A DNA stretch of 64,000 bases from Amoeboaphelidium protococcarum (lineage: Eukaryota > Aphelidiomycota > Aphelidea), in contig JALECJ010000020.1 in assembly GCA_023515745.1 (NCBI GenBank), positions 1-64,000 of the forward strand, given 5' to 3'. Under the pieces are notes generated by a model that was not told where the DNA came from, ran no database searches, and saw nothing but the letters and a program-made list of their open reading frames with translations. The translations under genes were made by a program, and so were the position numbers. Below are positions 39,209-52,220 of this stretch, in pieces. Numbering within the stretch: position 1 is the stretch's first letter; the number at the start of each line of letters is the position of its first letter.

Positions 39209-40537
39209 TCAGATCCAATGAATGGTATATAACAACTGTTCAAGTTCAGACGCGAGGCTTTTTGAATGTCTAATCGTTCTGAAATCCTGATTGAGGGCGC
39301 ATGGAGAGATTCTACATTTCCTTTGCATTTTATACATCAAATTCTAAATGAAAATATACTCAATTACCGTGCTCGATGCAGATGGTATAGAATTCAGAAT
39401 CTACAGACAGGATTCTGATTTGTTGGCACGCTTGCCGGTATCCTCGGCGCCTCTAAGAATGTCACGTCCATGCGATGGTTGATGCACTAAAGTACGATTT
39501 GCGGTAGCTCCGATGCTAATGTCGATACTTGGTGATACATTTTGCATTGACGCATCACAGGCTTACAACATTTCTTCATCCATCCCAACTACACGCACGC
39601 ATATTGAATCATTTCAATTACTTTCCGAACATTAATAATTGACATACCTTCCCACGCGTCTTCAGGTACATCAATGAAACTAGCATCTCCTGCTGATGCT
39701 GAATTTTAAGTCTCTTTCAATTGGGATATAGTTGAAACATTTGCTAAGCCTGTTGGAGCATTGTGACTTTTGTTAGTAATGTTTGCATGGAAGTTTGCGC
39801 GACTTTCAACATATGCAAATTCAGTGTCTGGATTCAGCAAACTCATCTGGGAACGCTACATATTAGACCAGCAATATTATAGTAGTCAGCAAGATCAATA
39901 CATTACGTACCATTTGTGGCTTGTGAATATTTTATATGTATGTCTTGTCGTAGAGGCAGTTGCCGAGAGCATTACCAAATAATCTCAGACATCGTTTCAG
40001 ACTATCCGTCACGGCCTCCTTCTTGGCTTTCTAATAAGCGTCTCCCTTGGCTTTACAATTGACAATAGATCCATAACCAACATCCTACCTCTCATAAGAC
40101 AATCAATTTTTCAAGATGTACCCAACAAGATAGAATTAATACCTCTTTATAGGTGCCATCCTTAAGAGTGACTCTAGTCGTGCAGCTGACGCCAAGTGAA
40201 ACGCGTCCATTCACTTCGTCACAAAAGTCAACCTGCAAGTCCACAATCCTTGTTGACCACCCGTTGAACCCAAAAATTTTATTAGCCAACTCTATTGCTC
40301 TATTTCCCTCAAGATAGTTGATTCTCACTACAAGTATACATACTCATTATCAAAATACAGTACACTAAAACACGATGCAAACTTACTCCCAGCAGCACCC
40401 TGTCTCGTACTCACATAGCCGAGTCCAAGTTATCTCTCCAAAAGTGAGGACACATGGCTCTCTTGGTCACGAGAAAAAGCGCATTGACCAAAATTTGCGC
40501 CTTCTGCCCATGGACTTTACTGACTATCTTTAGTCAT
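39209..40537 (-). CDS. RAD52: RAD52 homologous-recombination protein
   Basis: Exons 40537-40387, 40327-40143, 40084-39911, 39855-39648 and 39588-39209 (introns 59, 58, 55, 59 nt) give 365 residues. The conserved N-terminal half is clear: [14 protein letters not shown], then [60 protein letters not shown] and NCLYDKTYI. It forms rings that anneal single strands and load Rad51 in yeast. The C-terminal ~170 residues are Ser/Asn-rich and unconserved, as expected. The last coding exon ends at TGA 39209-39211. An AACGCGT box lies 95 bp upstream, shared with the divergent WD40 gene. Confidence 0.93.
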
Positions 40538-40631
40538 TTTATTGTAATGTTACGGAATAAGATGAGTCCTGTATTATCAAAATTTGAAACCTTTGTAGAT
40601 AGAAAAGTAAAAAGATGAAACAACATTTTCA

Positions 40632-40638
40632 AACGCGT
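40632..40638. promoter_or_regulatory. AACGCGT (MCB-like) element between RAD52 and WDR53-like
   Basis: Lies 95 bp upstream of RAD52 and about 110 bp upstream of the WD40 gene. It matches the recurring ACGCG element. Activity is inferred. Confidence 0.45.
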
Positions 40639-40746
40639 AAGATTTAGAAACGGCCATGAAAAGTTCAATTTTCGTCCCGTCATGGATCCTCGATCCCAGC
40701 GGTAAATTCCTTCCAGCTTTGACGTCTTTGAAGATTAACGATCACA

Positions 40747-41787
40747 ATGGATTTGATACACGTTCCACCTGCGCGTAATGATATTGCATTCTGTTACATG
40801 ACAGATGGTGATGAGATATCGGTAGTTGCTTTATAAAATATGGAAATCAAGAATAAAATCAGGATTCCAGCTGGTTAAACTGTCTGCTGCATTTCCAGTC
40901 ACCTTGATTAAATTTACATCGCGATAGGCGACAGTGTTTATGTATATGACGGTATTGATAATCAATTGAGAGATGCCGCTATAAATTGTATTGAGAGTTC
41001 CAATGATTAGGATATGGAAATAGCTGCAATGTGCGCGCTTGATTCTGGACATTTAGTAGTCGGAATGGATGATGGTTCAATTAGATGCTATTCACCACAC
41101 ATGAATTTGACACGCTCATAGTTAGTAGTAGACTAGACTAATATCGAATTGCCTCGTCATTCTGGGACGCGTCTCAAAGTTAAATCTTCTCAGTCACATA
41201 GCCCTTTACTTACAGCTATATGTGCTATGCCTGGAACAGCTGATCAATTTCTGAGCTGTGGATTCGATTAGACTATTCGATAATGGCGAATTGTAGGTAA
41301 TTCTGTACAGTTAATTGATTCAGTCTCCATCCAGGAGGATAATAGTATTTAGGATTAGTATTTCCATAATCCACCGTATTTGTATTGCATGGATTCGCGT
41401 CATGGCATGGTGGCTGTTGGAGATGGTTAGAGCCGTGTTCGAATCTTCAAATAATTGTAGAAGGGCTCCAAGTTTAGCAAATGGACAGTAGAGCATTCAA
41501 TTGACTGCAGAAGCGACATGATAGTTGTAGTGCGATTCTTATCCGATCACCATGTATTGATAGCTACTAATGCCGGTCAACTATCTCATTATGACATAAC
41601 GCGAAAGCAATTGGTTGCAATTGATTAGAACTTTATGTCTTCTGCAGCGCTAAAAGAACGTCCTATAAATTAGACTACGCCTCTGCAATACAAGATAAAT
41701 GACTGTAGTTATAGTGCGGAATGTAAATGTGTCCTTATTGCAACGACAACTGCGAATGAGATTATTAAGATTCCACTCTCTCTTTGA
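40747..41787 (+). CDS. WD40-repeat protein, WDR53-like
   Basis: A single exon of 346 residues. WD-type repeats are weak but visible: CCISSHLDQIYIAIGDSVYV, ALDSGHLVVGMDDGSIRCY, FLSCGFDQTIRQWRI, and NPPYLYCMDSR...VAVGDGQSRVRIFK. NPPYLYCMD...VGDG resembles WDR53, a CUL4-DDB1 substrate receptor candidate in animals. The repeats are degenerate and the identification is tentative; a generic WD40 protein is the alternative. It converges with CYRI. Confidence 0.7.
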
Positions 41788-41950
41788 CGTAAATAGATGA
41801 TTAATTAAATAGAAAAATTTATAACAAAGATAACATCAGGATAGTAACAAAGTTTATTTCCTCAACAGCAGTAGCAGCAGCAATACCAGGGACATCGATA
41901 AGATCACAATATTAAGAGTGAAGTGACCGTGTTACTATATAACTTCTTGT

Positions 41951-43118
41951 TCATTAGCCTTACGGTTACGCCAACATCTGCTTGATTGCTTTCGGAGTGG
42001 ACTCGTCATTCAGATGCTTGGTGGTATAACGCAGAGCATTCAACAGACCCTCGGTACGTGCACCGCCATACTGCTGAATCAACTTGATGTGTGTCTTTAT
42101 ACTGATCTCCGAGTCTTTGGCGAACGCTCCCTTGGCACTCACATGATCATACAAGATTATAGATGCCACCATGACACGCAGACAAAAGTACAGCGTCTCC
42201 TCCTTGGCAAACTTGTTCTGAGATACGGCGACATGTGTCACAGTAACCATAACCTTGAGACACTCACATACATTGGTGGTACTCACAGAGTCCGGTGTAT
42301 TCTTGCCCGTAATGGAAGCCAGCCCATCGACAATAGCTTTCAACATTGGCGTTGGATACGCATAGAAAAGACTCATTCTGTTGGCCAGCTCATCCTTCAC
42401 CACTGCTCTATCCATCATGGCCTTTGCGTCCGGCTGCATCTTCAAGCGACTCAACGTACGTCTGTAGTAACTAAAGTCGTTCTAGATCGACGGATTGGTC
42501 ATCTTCAAATCGTCGAAATCCAGAGCAAAAGTCATAGTCTTGGCCAGTAGTTGCGCTGTGGCCTGCTTCTTCTCCAAGTTGTTCTTAATGTCACTTCCCT
42601 AACAGAGACCCCTCAACAACATTGTAAAGCACTCCTCTACACTAGATCATACTAAATAACATCATTATCGACATCTAATATAAACATGTTTAACTTACCG
42701 AGAACAGTCGAAAAGTCAAAAAACTCCTTCAGCTGAGATACGGCAGGACATACAGCGGCCCAAGCTTCCTCTTCCGCCTGCTTACTAGGAGTAGAAATAG
42801 CCTTACGGATCTGCTCTCCACAGCCAGAGTAATTTTTCAGAGAGTCTAGCAACTGTGGACAGCCAGCCATCTTCTTGTTCACCTAGTCGTACAACTGCTA
42901 TTCCTCAGGCATTGGTTTGGCATCTACAATATTAGTTCATACAAAGACAATGAATGATGTTGTTCATTTATAGACATCATCATCCATTATCATTTATATC
43001 ACAATTTAGACATGTAAAACACAACAGAATATAGAACAGATAGCCTACTTTCAAAATCGACAAATATGTCAGTAGTCACCACAGCGTCCGACTTTAATAG
43101 AGACAATAATACTCCCAT
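41951..43118 (-). CDS. CYRI: CYRI/FAM49 (Rac1-binding Scar/WAVE inhibitor)
   Basis: Exons 43118-43049, 42923-42699 and 42636-41951 (introns 125 and 62 nt, both TGTAG) give 326 residues, near the animal 323. The start MGVLLSLLKSDAV has a myristoylation-type Gly2, then VDFENAKPMPEEQQLYDQV. Later [55 protein letters not shown] and EGLLNALRYTTKHLNDESTP. CYRI binds active Rac1 and opposes Scar/WAVE, shaping pseudopods. The canonical family end (MLQ) corresponds to MLA here, which is followed by TAA CCG TAA GGC TAA TGA, i.e. a five-codon extension ending in TGA. Confidence 0.95.
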
Positions 43119-43740
43119 TCTAATTCACAAGTTCTATCGATATCGACTGAATACAAAGTTTCAACAAATAGAATCAGAGTTCAATAATATCCAATGGTAT
43201 TGTAACAGAAATTACGCACCAGGAATTAATTCTCAAAGTTTATGAGTGAGCAAGTGAACGAATGCTTGAGTTAAATACCAAACTACAACACAAACTGCTA
43301 ACTACTCACACCTTAAGAGAGTAAATGAATAGATGCCGGTCAAGAAAGAAGAAGAAGAACAACAGAAGAGCCGCAAAGTTTGTTGTTTTATCGAACATGT
43401 CGCTCGCTCTTTCTCTTCGACTCCTCTCGTCTCGTTTGCTCAAGACGATGGAAAGAAAGAAGGCGCGCCTGTGACTAGGCGGTCCATTGAAAGAAGTGTA
43501 AGAGACAGGATAGAACGCGGTGAGAAACTAAGCGCGACGTTAGATTAGAGTAAAGCTGAAACACTTAAATTGCATTTCAGATACACTAGAGACGGCTCAA
43601 TGGAAGGAACGATCTGTTTAATGTGTGTGTGTGTGTGTGTTTTAATCAGATTATTAGGACAATCCTTCAAACAGATCAAATTATAATAACTATAAAACGT
43701 AAGAGTTAAATCAATGTATTTCAAATATCAAAAAACTTTG
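43119..43740. promoter_or_regulatory. Region between CYRI 5' end and the IQGAP-like 3' end
   Basis: 622 bases. GAACGCGG and GCGCGACG (about 43511-43536) lie roughly 400 bp upstream of CYRI. A TG tract runs 43622-43640. A plus-strand open frame from 43333 continues as antisense into the IQGAP-like gene, so I do not call it. Confidence 0.45.
43622..43640. repeat. (TG)n microsatellite
   Basis: Nineteen bases of alternating TG. Same class as the AC tract at 26391. Confidence 0.9.
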
Positions 43741-46728
43741 TCACCTTTTAATAAAGTGCTTATTAAGCAAATGCAGAGTCTTGTTGACATCGAGTTGCAC
43801 GTATTCCAGGTCGAGCTTGAGGATATTATCTTGCTACTTCTCCAGCAAATCATCCAGCTTGAGATCAACTTCCACAATAGGCTTCTCGCGTCCTTTGTAA
43901 TGCAGTCCGATCAGAAACGATCCAGGCGATGGCGACGTGATTAGGAAAAAGATGTTGGGGCGTCTGTTATCAGGCACGGAAGACTCTAAGAGCACGCCAT
44001 CTTTTTCCAACTAGGCGTGGTACAATTTTACGGGAGCCATTTTCTGCTACTTTCCTCCGTCGGCAGAGTGCACCTTCCTCGTGAGCAGATTTCCAGCTTT
44101 TTTACCACTGGCGCCACCTGACAAGGATGATGATCGACTAGCTGCATTGTACGATGATGCGGGACTAAGCTATCTATACTTTCCACTCGATGAAGACGAT
44201 GATCCAGCCTAAATGCGGACATTTTACAGATACGCCTTGTAGCTTTCCAGCTGCGATCTCATAAAGCTGTTATGATCGCAGATTGTCTTGTAAACACTCT
44301 CCAAAGACTTGTAATCACTCTTCACCTTCAGGTAAAACTGACTTAAACTAACAAATTCTTCATAAACATCACGACATAGCTTCGGATGGCCTGTTGAGTT
44401 GTCGATGCCTTGGTATTAATATAGCTCCTGCAATAATTTCAAATTATGTCGCACCATCTATACCTTTTACCGCACAGAAGAATCTTTACGATACTATGCA
44501 GACGCTGAATCCAGAATCTGCTCAATATTCACCAGGTCGCGGCTATAAGATCGCGGCATATTTCCAATCTAGAGCAACTAATAACTAGGCCCCGCATTCT
44601 GTAACACTCGTCCATCTGCTTGATGCTTAGCATTCCATGCCAGTGTTCTCATGATTTACACAACCAACGAGCGAGTGTCCATGTACAGGATATCCGCCTC
44701 ACTGAGAGATCCGCCAGATTTAGATTTATATCGACTGAGTAGGTGTCGCTGCGATGATGAGCCAAGCCTTCGACGTTCCTCCATAATGTCCACCATATGA
44801 GGAAAAAGTACAGGGGCATTCTCCCACCTGGCGAACAGGTGCAACTAAATACTCTTATTCTCCTTTCTGGCTAGCTACTTAGGCACATGGCCTAGGTCAT
44901 GTATTATCGACTACAAATGCTAACACGATTACTAGAACGACTGCTCACGGTTCATTGACAATCTCTTAGTGCTAATGTCATCATTATCATCTCCATAATC
45001 ACCACTGCCATTAAGACTTACTTTGTTCGGTTGGACCTCCGAGGACTACACACCAAACTTACAAATCTCTGCCAGATGCTGAGAGAAGAGTGCATGAGTA
45101 TTGTAAATCTCATTCAAGCTCACATTGATATTCAGATCTTTCTTGGACATTGTCATATACTGATCAATCTCCAGCGATTCGTAGAAATCTTCTACATCAC
45201 ACAGGCTACTCAGGAATCCAAGAATACAATCTTTATTCTGATCAATGAAACTATTAGTGCTTTTCATGTACGATTCTTTGCTATAAGTCGGCTTATTAGC
45301 AAGATTCTAAATCAACTTGGCAATCAAAGTCAGAGTCCTGCGAGGATTAGCGGAAGGCTTCTAATCAATGATCATATAAGACTCTGGAGTCACTATAGCA
45401 GGATTTACATATCTCAAAAAGAAGAATCCACCGATAAGGGATGCAATATGATCAGCAGACATTGTGGGAAACTTTCTACTCACCATGACTTTAATCTACT
45501 TGCATATCCATCTGATTCCATAAGGTACCTGATCAATCTACTAGATTATAGTATCCACAAATTATTACGCGAGAGATTACAGTTTGGCTATTCGCGACTT
45601 TATCACAGACTATACTTGAGGATGAGCAGATGCCTCCTCTGAGGATAGTTGACGACTAAGGGAAGAAGACTGTCCACTTTCAACTTCAGCGTCATTGATC
45701 ATTTAATGGTACACTTTCAGAGGATCAATCTCCAGACTCTCATCCAAATTCTGTACAATCTGCTGGATATTCTCAAATAGCACAGTCTTTAGATACTACT
45801 GCCCAGGACCGCGGCGCGTATAAGTGGTCATCATTCTGGACACGGGAGTATTGGCACGGAGGAGAGAGCCAAAATCCGTAGCCTGCTCAATGTCATGTGC
45901 CAATACACTTTAAAACATTGTTAGCAGAAGATGCTCCTCCCTGCTGTCATACTGATTACCATATAATGTGAACATGACCGTTTGTAAGAGAGTATCAATC
46001 TCGGTAAGAGTCAACTACTTGACCAGTTGCGCAATAAGCCTTGGTTCACTCTACAACAGGAAGAATAGATTACCATACAACTGCTTCTTCTTATCATCAG
46101 GGAAGTAGACAGAATCTGATCCCTCGGCCTGATTTCCAGCGCCAACAGAATCGTCTTGCATCACCTCAACTTCCTCGAGGCCCATTCTATTCTAAATCAG
46201 CAACGCTATCCGACTATCCAGATACCTAACATCTCTCTCAAGCAGGAAATTTCTCTTTGACTGAACACTAATCTTATTCTTCAAATCTTTCAACTATCGC
46301 TGTGCGCGTGAAAGCTCATCATCAACCTCAAAATCTTATTGCGCAGATATTGACCACATCTAGCTCACAGAGTATCTACGCGACTTACGCTTGACACCAC
46401 TAACACTATTGGCACTAGCAGTTACAGCACCGCCAAATTTATCCGCCAGCCTCTAGGTGCGACTTCGCTGACGCAGCGGATTAATATTTTCTTAGTATTA
46501 CTGCTGTTACTACTGCTAATCTTGCCTATTACTACCATAATTATCTTAATCAGAATCTTCTAATGGGCTAACTGTTAACGGGACACCATGCTCCATCGCC
46601 AGACGGGCAGCGCGCACAAGATCGCCATTCTATAAATCAAGCGATTCCTGTCTGGTATTCAGTTTGGGCCTTAAATTCATATTCTTGACACCTTCTCTCA
46701 AATCCGCACTCTAATTTTATTAACTCAT
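43741..46728 (-). CDS. IQGAP-related RasGAP-domain protein (Gap1/DGAP1-like)
   Basis: A single exon of 995 residues. No calponin-homology or IQ motifs are seen, so it resembles the short IQGAP-type RasGAPs (S. pombe Gap1, Dictyostelium DGAP1) rather than human IQGAP. The GAP domain includes [68 protein letters not shown]. The RasGAP C-terminal domain ends [20 protein letters not shown] and [12 protein letters not shown], matching the family. The N-terminal ~200 residues are Gln/Asn-rich. Such proteins bind Rac/Cdc42 or Ras and organise cortical actin. Confidence 0.92.
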
Positions 46729-47146
46729 AATCTTTATATATTGAAATTTAATAGGATGATTATAGGCGCAATTTTACTGATTTAAATGAGAAAAAGCTCA
46801 ACTAATAATCAGTGTTAAGAAGAGAGCGAAACGCGTCTTTACAGGCAAGGTTCTGATTGGATGATCAAAAGCTGTGACCAATGACAATCAATCTTGAGGT
46901 TGCACTCGGTGAAGATTATAGAAATGTGTCAAGTTAAGAAGACGTATATGAAAACTGATGTCGCTTCTGAAAAGAAGGAATACGATTTGATCTTTACATC
47001 AACCACATTCTATTATACATCTGCTATGCTTCATTCATCTACAAATTAACGCCGCATTTACTAATAAGTCGACGCCGCATTTAAAATTTACTCAGTCAAA
47101 CGGGAAAGCGAACTTGTTATTGCGGACAAAAGGAGATGAAGAATGT
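46729..47146. promoter_or_regulatory. Upstream region of the IQGAP-like gene
   Basis: 418 bases with AACGCGTC (46830-46837), 102 bp upstream of the IQGAP-like start; the rest is AT-rich and non-coding by inspection. A minus-strand frame at about 47092-47220 overlaps the RAB3GAP1 end but aligns less well to that family than the chosen frame. Confidence 0.45.
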
Positions 47147-49543
47147 TCATTATATAACTTCATTATAAACCAGTCTAAAGCATCCATCACGTTATTCAGC
47201 GTATAGTCGCGGCTTTTAAAATTCATGAGTAAGCTGACTAGATTCGGTATCATCATCAGCACTGACTGTAAACACGAATTCTTCAATCAGAGGACTTGGA
47301 TCATTTGACTCTTTCAACTTATTAATCAATTGTGCGCCAATATTAGATGTAATTGATAGCTTACAACCATTTATAGAGACTGGCTCCAGGTAGTCATCCT
47401 GAATAATGCTCATAATATCATCAATGTTCTCCATACCGAATTTATCTAATATAGACTTACTCAACGCCAAGATTGTCTCAGTCTACCGAATTTATAACAA
47501 TATCTGCTACAATCTATCCAAAGCTAGAATATTATCAGCTTCGATGCTCATAGAATAACACGGCCAATTAAGCTTTTATAACTATGCCGTACATTTACTC
47601 AAGTAATCACAGACTAGAGATTAATCAACGTTTAAATGTAATCCATTAGCAACATCACTCAGATGTTATACTACAATAGAGCAGTATGTGGGAATTAGAT
47701 ACCACGTAGGATCGGAGATTGACTGTAAATCAGCCAATGCCCGCTCCCCTTCTTTATCCAAATCGAACAGCTGCTCCTACTAGTCGGCATGTAAAGGCAA
47801 TGCTTCAAGCCATAACTAGTTCCACAGATTCTACTGATCCTGCATCCGCGCACTCAGCTGTCCATCCACATAATCTCGCGGTGAATGCCAACGAACAAAA
47901 TCCACAAGAGATGATAGAGGATTCGCGAATTTAAAAGCTGACATGTCTGAGAGCAGATGTGCAGATTACATCTTGGCGCGCAGGTCGGCAGCTTCACCGG
48001 AATCTCCCAAGTCTTCAAACTGGCGCATCTGCTCCTCAACCATATCAGATGTCATAACTCCAGAGTGTTGTGTTATCGGAATAGCCAATCGCTCATCTGG
48101 ATGATTGATAAGATGCAGCGTAGGATGAAACTTGACTATTCCCCGATTATCAAAATGCTCATTAGTATCAAAGAAGAGGTCATCACCATTATCGTTACTA
48201 ACTTACACAGAACTGTGGCCCTGCCTGAGAATGGACTTTATGCAATGATTGATCAGAGTCAATTTCTAGGCAATTAAACACTGCTATTAATTAATCTCGA
48301 ATCCAACGTGAGGTATAACAGTCTTGGTGTTCCAACAATCCCTCACCTTGTTCATGCTTAAATGCCATAATGATCGAATTGCAGAATCAAATCTCATATT
48401 CAATCGACTCTCCATCTGGAATAGAGAACAATAACACATTTTAAATAATAGAGAGTTCTAATCAACTGATCCGACAACTCGCTGAAAATCATCAGACATT
48501 TATAACATTATAGCTTCTTGACTCAACACCTTGTATACGACATCTTTTATCACATCAATATCCACAATTTCGAAATTGCCCATTGGATTCTTTACTTTAT
48601 CCGATATGGTTTATCCTAGACTCTTTTACTAATTCATCAAGTCTTCATTGGATCTGTATTGATGCATTTAGTGGCTATTAGAAGTAAGTGCTTGTATAAC
48701 ATCACCAATCTTGGATGATAACTGTAATCCAACGAGATAATTGAAGTCTGGCACAGATTCCGTATCTATCTTTAAGAACATGTCCACCTAACTCAAATCC
48801 TTCTAAAATAGATACAGCTACTAATTACTTTTACTGTCGAATGTAGATTCTGATAGAGTTATATAAAATTTCTAAATAGGATCTTCAGCAGTAAATGCGA
48901 ATACATTCGCATCAAGATCATAACCATAGAATTTCAGAGTGAACGTCTATTTCTATGCAGATATAATCTTTATGTCTGAAGTGAGTAAACTATACATGTT
49001 CTTGAATAGTTATTATAGCTGGGTATGACCACGGTATTCTCTGGGAACTAAAGGAGCAAATGTGGATCTAATTCTAGACGTGACCATTCCTTATGACACC
49101 ACAAGTCCATCATACAACTCCTTCCACTATGCTCCAGTCTATACAAATATCGCATAATAATCACCAGAAAGGGAAGAAGCCGCCATAACAGCGGTCGATT
49201 AAACCAACTTTAGTTCAGACAGGTCGGCAATCGGCTTCTTAACGCCTGATATGACATACAACTTGGTGAGAGATGTCCAATTATGCAGCAGATGAGCATA
49301 GTCATTGAAGAAGGTTTGATTTGATACTGAGGACTATTCTAATTACTCATAGCTAATACAGTATTACCGTCTATTCAACCAGAAATTTATAGACTTGTCA
49401 TCCCTGTTATTGTTATCGTTGATATCTTGTGCAGACACTTGTTTACTTGCATCACACCTCTTCATAAACTGCTCTATCGTCGTAATAACTTGCTCCCACT
49501 CTGATGCATTGGTAAAGTCAATAAACTCAAATTATTCATCCAT
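47147..49543 (-). CDS. RAB3GAP1: RAB3GAP catalytic subunit (RAB3GAP1)
   Basis: A single exon of 798 residues, shorter than the human ~980. The family mark is present: SSLVDFVRWHSPRDYVDG, then NLWNQLWLEALPLHADQQEQ, LFDLDKEGERALADL. The C-terminus EEFVFTVS ... PRLYAEQRDGCFRLVYNEVI follows the conserved REF...RMYSV...DFRLA ending. The N-terminal half is poorly conserved. With RAB3GAP2 it is a GAP for Rab3 and an exchange factor for Rab18. The last codons before TGA are ATA TAA. The partner is not in this window, but Rab18 is (36545). Confidence 0.88.
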
Positions 49544-49925
49544 ATTAAATTACTGACTATCTTTCCAGAATATAATTCTTTAAAATCTAGTATATATATC
49601 CTCTCAGTATTTTATATATAAAATATCTAAACTGTATCTTTCTTTATAAGATGGGAACAATATCAATCAGAGTGGAAACAAAAAGACATCGAGCCTCCTG
49701 ACACAGGTCGCCTCTCTCTCTTATAAACGCTCCGTGTTAAAGTCATAGTCTACTTAAAATGAGCTTCATTTGTATAGTGCGGCTAGATATAGATGAGTAA
49801 CTGTAAATACAAAAAGGTAAATTGCTTTTAAATCAGTAAAGGTTTTATGAAATAAAGTACGCGTTTAGACAATGTGTGGTGGATAAGCAGTGACTTCAAC
49901 CAACGATGATAATGATCATTCATGC
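49544..49925. other. Spacer upstream of RAB3GAP1
   Basis: 382 AT-rich bases between the RAB3GAP1 start and the ILV2 stop; nothing coding is seen. A CTCTCTCTCTTATAAACGC stretch at about 49712-49730 is the only notable feature. Confidence 0.35.
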
Positions 49926-51842
49926 TCAGAATAAAGTCTCATTAACACCGAGAACCATTTCATGTAGACCACGACCAGCAGGCACCATTGGATAGACGTG
50001 TTCGGTCGCCTCTACTCTGCAGTCGAGGACAACAGGACGCGATCCAGTGCCATTGTTACCAGTATCTGCATATAAGAACTCTTTCAGTCCCGATTCCAGA
50101 TCCTACTCACGGTCAATACGTAATCCCTAACAATTCATACTCTCTGCCAACTTTACGAAATCTGGATTACACATCTTGGTGCCAGAGTATCGATTCTCGT
50201 AAAATAGGTCCTACCACTGTCTAACCATACCTTGGAATTCATTATTAAGAATCAGGACTTTAACTCCGACATTGAATTCAGACGCAGTCATCAGCTCCAT
50301 ACCAGTCATGCTGAACGACGCGTCTCCATCAACGTCAATTACAAAGTGATCAGGCCGAGCGATTTTACAACCAATGGCAGCTGGTAATCCAAATCCCATA
50401 GTGCCGAGACCACCTGAAGTTACCAGTGTTCTTGGATGTCGCCATCTAATGAACTACGCGGCCCACATCTAATGCTGGCCAACACCAGTGGTGAATGTGA
50501 CTCTATTCCTCTCCATATCCTTCTATATTAGATTATTGAGCACACTAAGGACTTTCTGGGGTTTTAATGCACCAGTCTGAGCCATCTCGCTCTCTTCCTA
50601 CGAGGTGAATGCATTATCAAATCTAAAAGGGTATTTCTATTTCCAAAACTAGATCTAGTTCAACCACTCTTTACGATCCTTCTGTTCAATATTGTGATTC
50701 TGGATCAACTACTCAAGGCCTTTACTCAAGTCTCCTTCTACGGAGCACGTCACACCGACAATCTTGCCAATATTTTTTGGACTAATATCAAATTGCACTA
50801 TACCACCTCTTCCCTCCTATTCAGCACGTCTGGCTTCTGGCGCAAACTTGTTCAATGCACCAGTGACTCTATCATCGAACCGAGCGCCCAGACTAATGAT
50901 CAAATCAGCATTCTACATGGCCAAGTTGGCATACGCTGCACCGTGCATACCTAGCATATGAAGAGATAATGGATGCATCTCATCAAATGCACCCATTCCT
51001 TGTATAGTCGTGGTGACAGGTATACGCGCTTTGATGGCCAATTCACGCAAAAGTCTAACAGAATCTGGTGAACTGATAGCTCCATTACCCGCATAAATCA
51101 CCGGTCTCTTGGCCTTGTTAATCAGATAAGCCACGTATTCAATGTCCTGTAGCCACTGCTACCTCTTATCATCCTCTCTATGCTTGATATGAACACCTGG
51201 CACGGATATCTCGTCACAAGCCTCCTTTCGCAAGACATTGGCACCAACATCCTTAGGAAGATCGACCAATACAGGACCAGGCCGTCCATCTTGCGCAATG
51301 TAAAAAGCTTCATTCAAAAGTCGCGGGAGATCTGCCACATCCTTGCACATAACATTCCACTTGGTACATGCACGCGTTATTCCAATGACATCAGCTTCCT
51401 GGAAAGCATCAGTACCAAGAGATGATGTCGGCACTTGGCCACTGACACACACCATGGGAATACCATCAGATAACGCATCTTGCATCGGAGTGACGCAATT
51501 GGTAGCACCAGGACCACTAGTCAGTAGGACAACAGAAGGCTTTCCCGTACATCGCGCATAACCCTCAGCCATATGTCCGGCACCTTGCTCATGACGCGGT
51601 AACACAAGCTGAAAGTGTGGAGACTCATAGATTGCATCAAATACAGGCAGAATAGCACCACCCGGATATCCAAATACGTGTTTCACACCCTACTTCCTCA
51701 TAACCTCATGAAATATCTATCCACCCGTCATTCCTTTATATGATATCTTGGTCAAGGCTTGAACATCCGGCTGATGAGTAATAGTTTCCACCGGCTTAGT
51801 CTTTAGAGCACTAAACTGTCTCCGAATACTTAGACTAATCAT
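49926..51842 (-). CDS. ILV2: Acetolactate synthase catalytic subunit (mitochondrial)
   Basis: A single exon; start at 51842 gives 638 residues. An upstream in-frame Met (51911) would add 23. [19 protein letters not shown] looks like a mitochondrial presequence, so I prefer the internal Met. Marks: [18 protein letters not shown], catalytic Glu in [36 protein letters not shown], and the ThDP-binding [14 protein letters not shown]. The enzyme makes acetolactate, the first common step of valine/leucine/isoleucine synthesis. Animals lack it; fungi and plants have it. This suggests prototrophy for branched-chain amino acids, balanced by HIBADH (21067) in valine breakdown. Confidence 0.97.
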
Positions 51843-52220
51843 GATCCCCAGTCTATAATATATATTTCCAAGTGTTGATATCTCTAAATATTCTAATGCA
51901 AATAAACTCACTTAGTAGATTAAACGTAAGAGAGTGAGATTGTTGAAAGAGGAAAAGTCAGTTGTTGAAATTTCATTCGGCGTTTCTTGCCGCAGCCTCT
52001 CAACCTTCTCTCTCGCCTTAATCCGTCCGTCCGACCAATCGATCTCTCTGAAAACTGTTACGCCGCGCTTCTGTTTCAAACACACGCGACTTTATACACG
52101 CACATTCATCTGGTGACTATTAAACATTGTATTTTAGTGTCAGTGGTGTGTAAGAGTATATGGAAAATTGTATTAAATAACACCTAATATTCAAACAAAT
52201 GTTCAATTGCATTATTATCA
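51843..52220. promoter_or_regulatory. ILV2 upstream region / RAD1 3' flank
   Basis: 378 bases. ACACGCGACTTT (about 52082) and TACGCCGCGCTT (about 52060) are loose copies of the recurring element, roughly 220-240 bp upstream of ILV2. No gene seen. Confidence 0.4.

Noticed and set aside
43333-43690. Plus-strand open frame starting MPVKKEEEEQQ
   Set aside because: The frame runs on as antisense through the 3' end of the IQGAP-like gene and crosses a TG microsatellite and ACGCG boxes, so it looks like promoter DNA.
47092-47286. Alternative C-terminal frame for RAB3GAP1 (ending FAFPFD)
   Set aside because: The frame chosen is continuous with the rest and matches the conserved RMY...DFRLA ending better; the alternative would need an unseen intron or frameshift.
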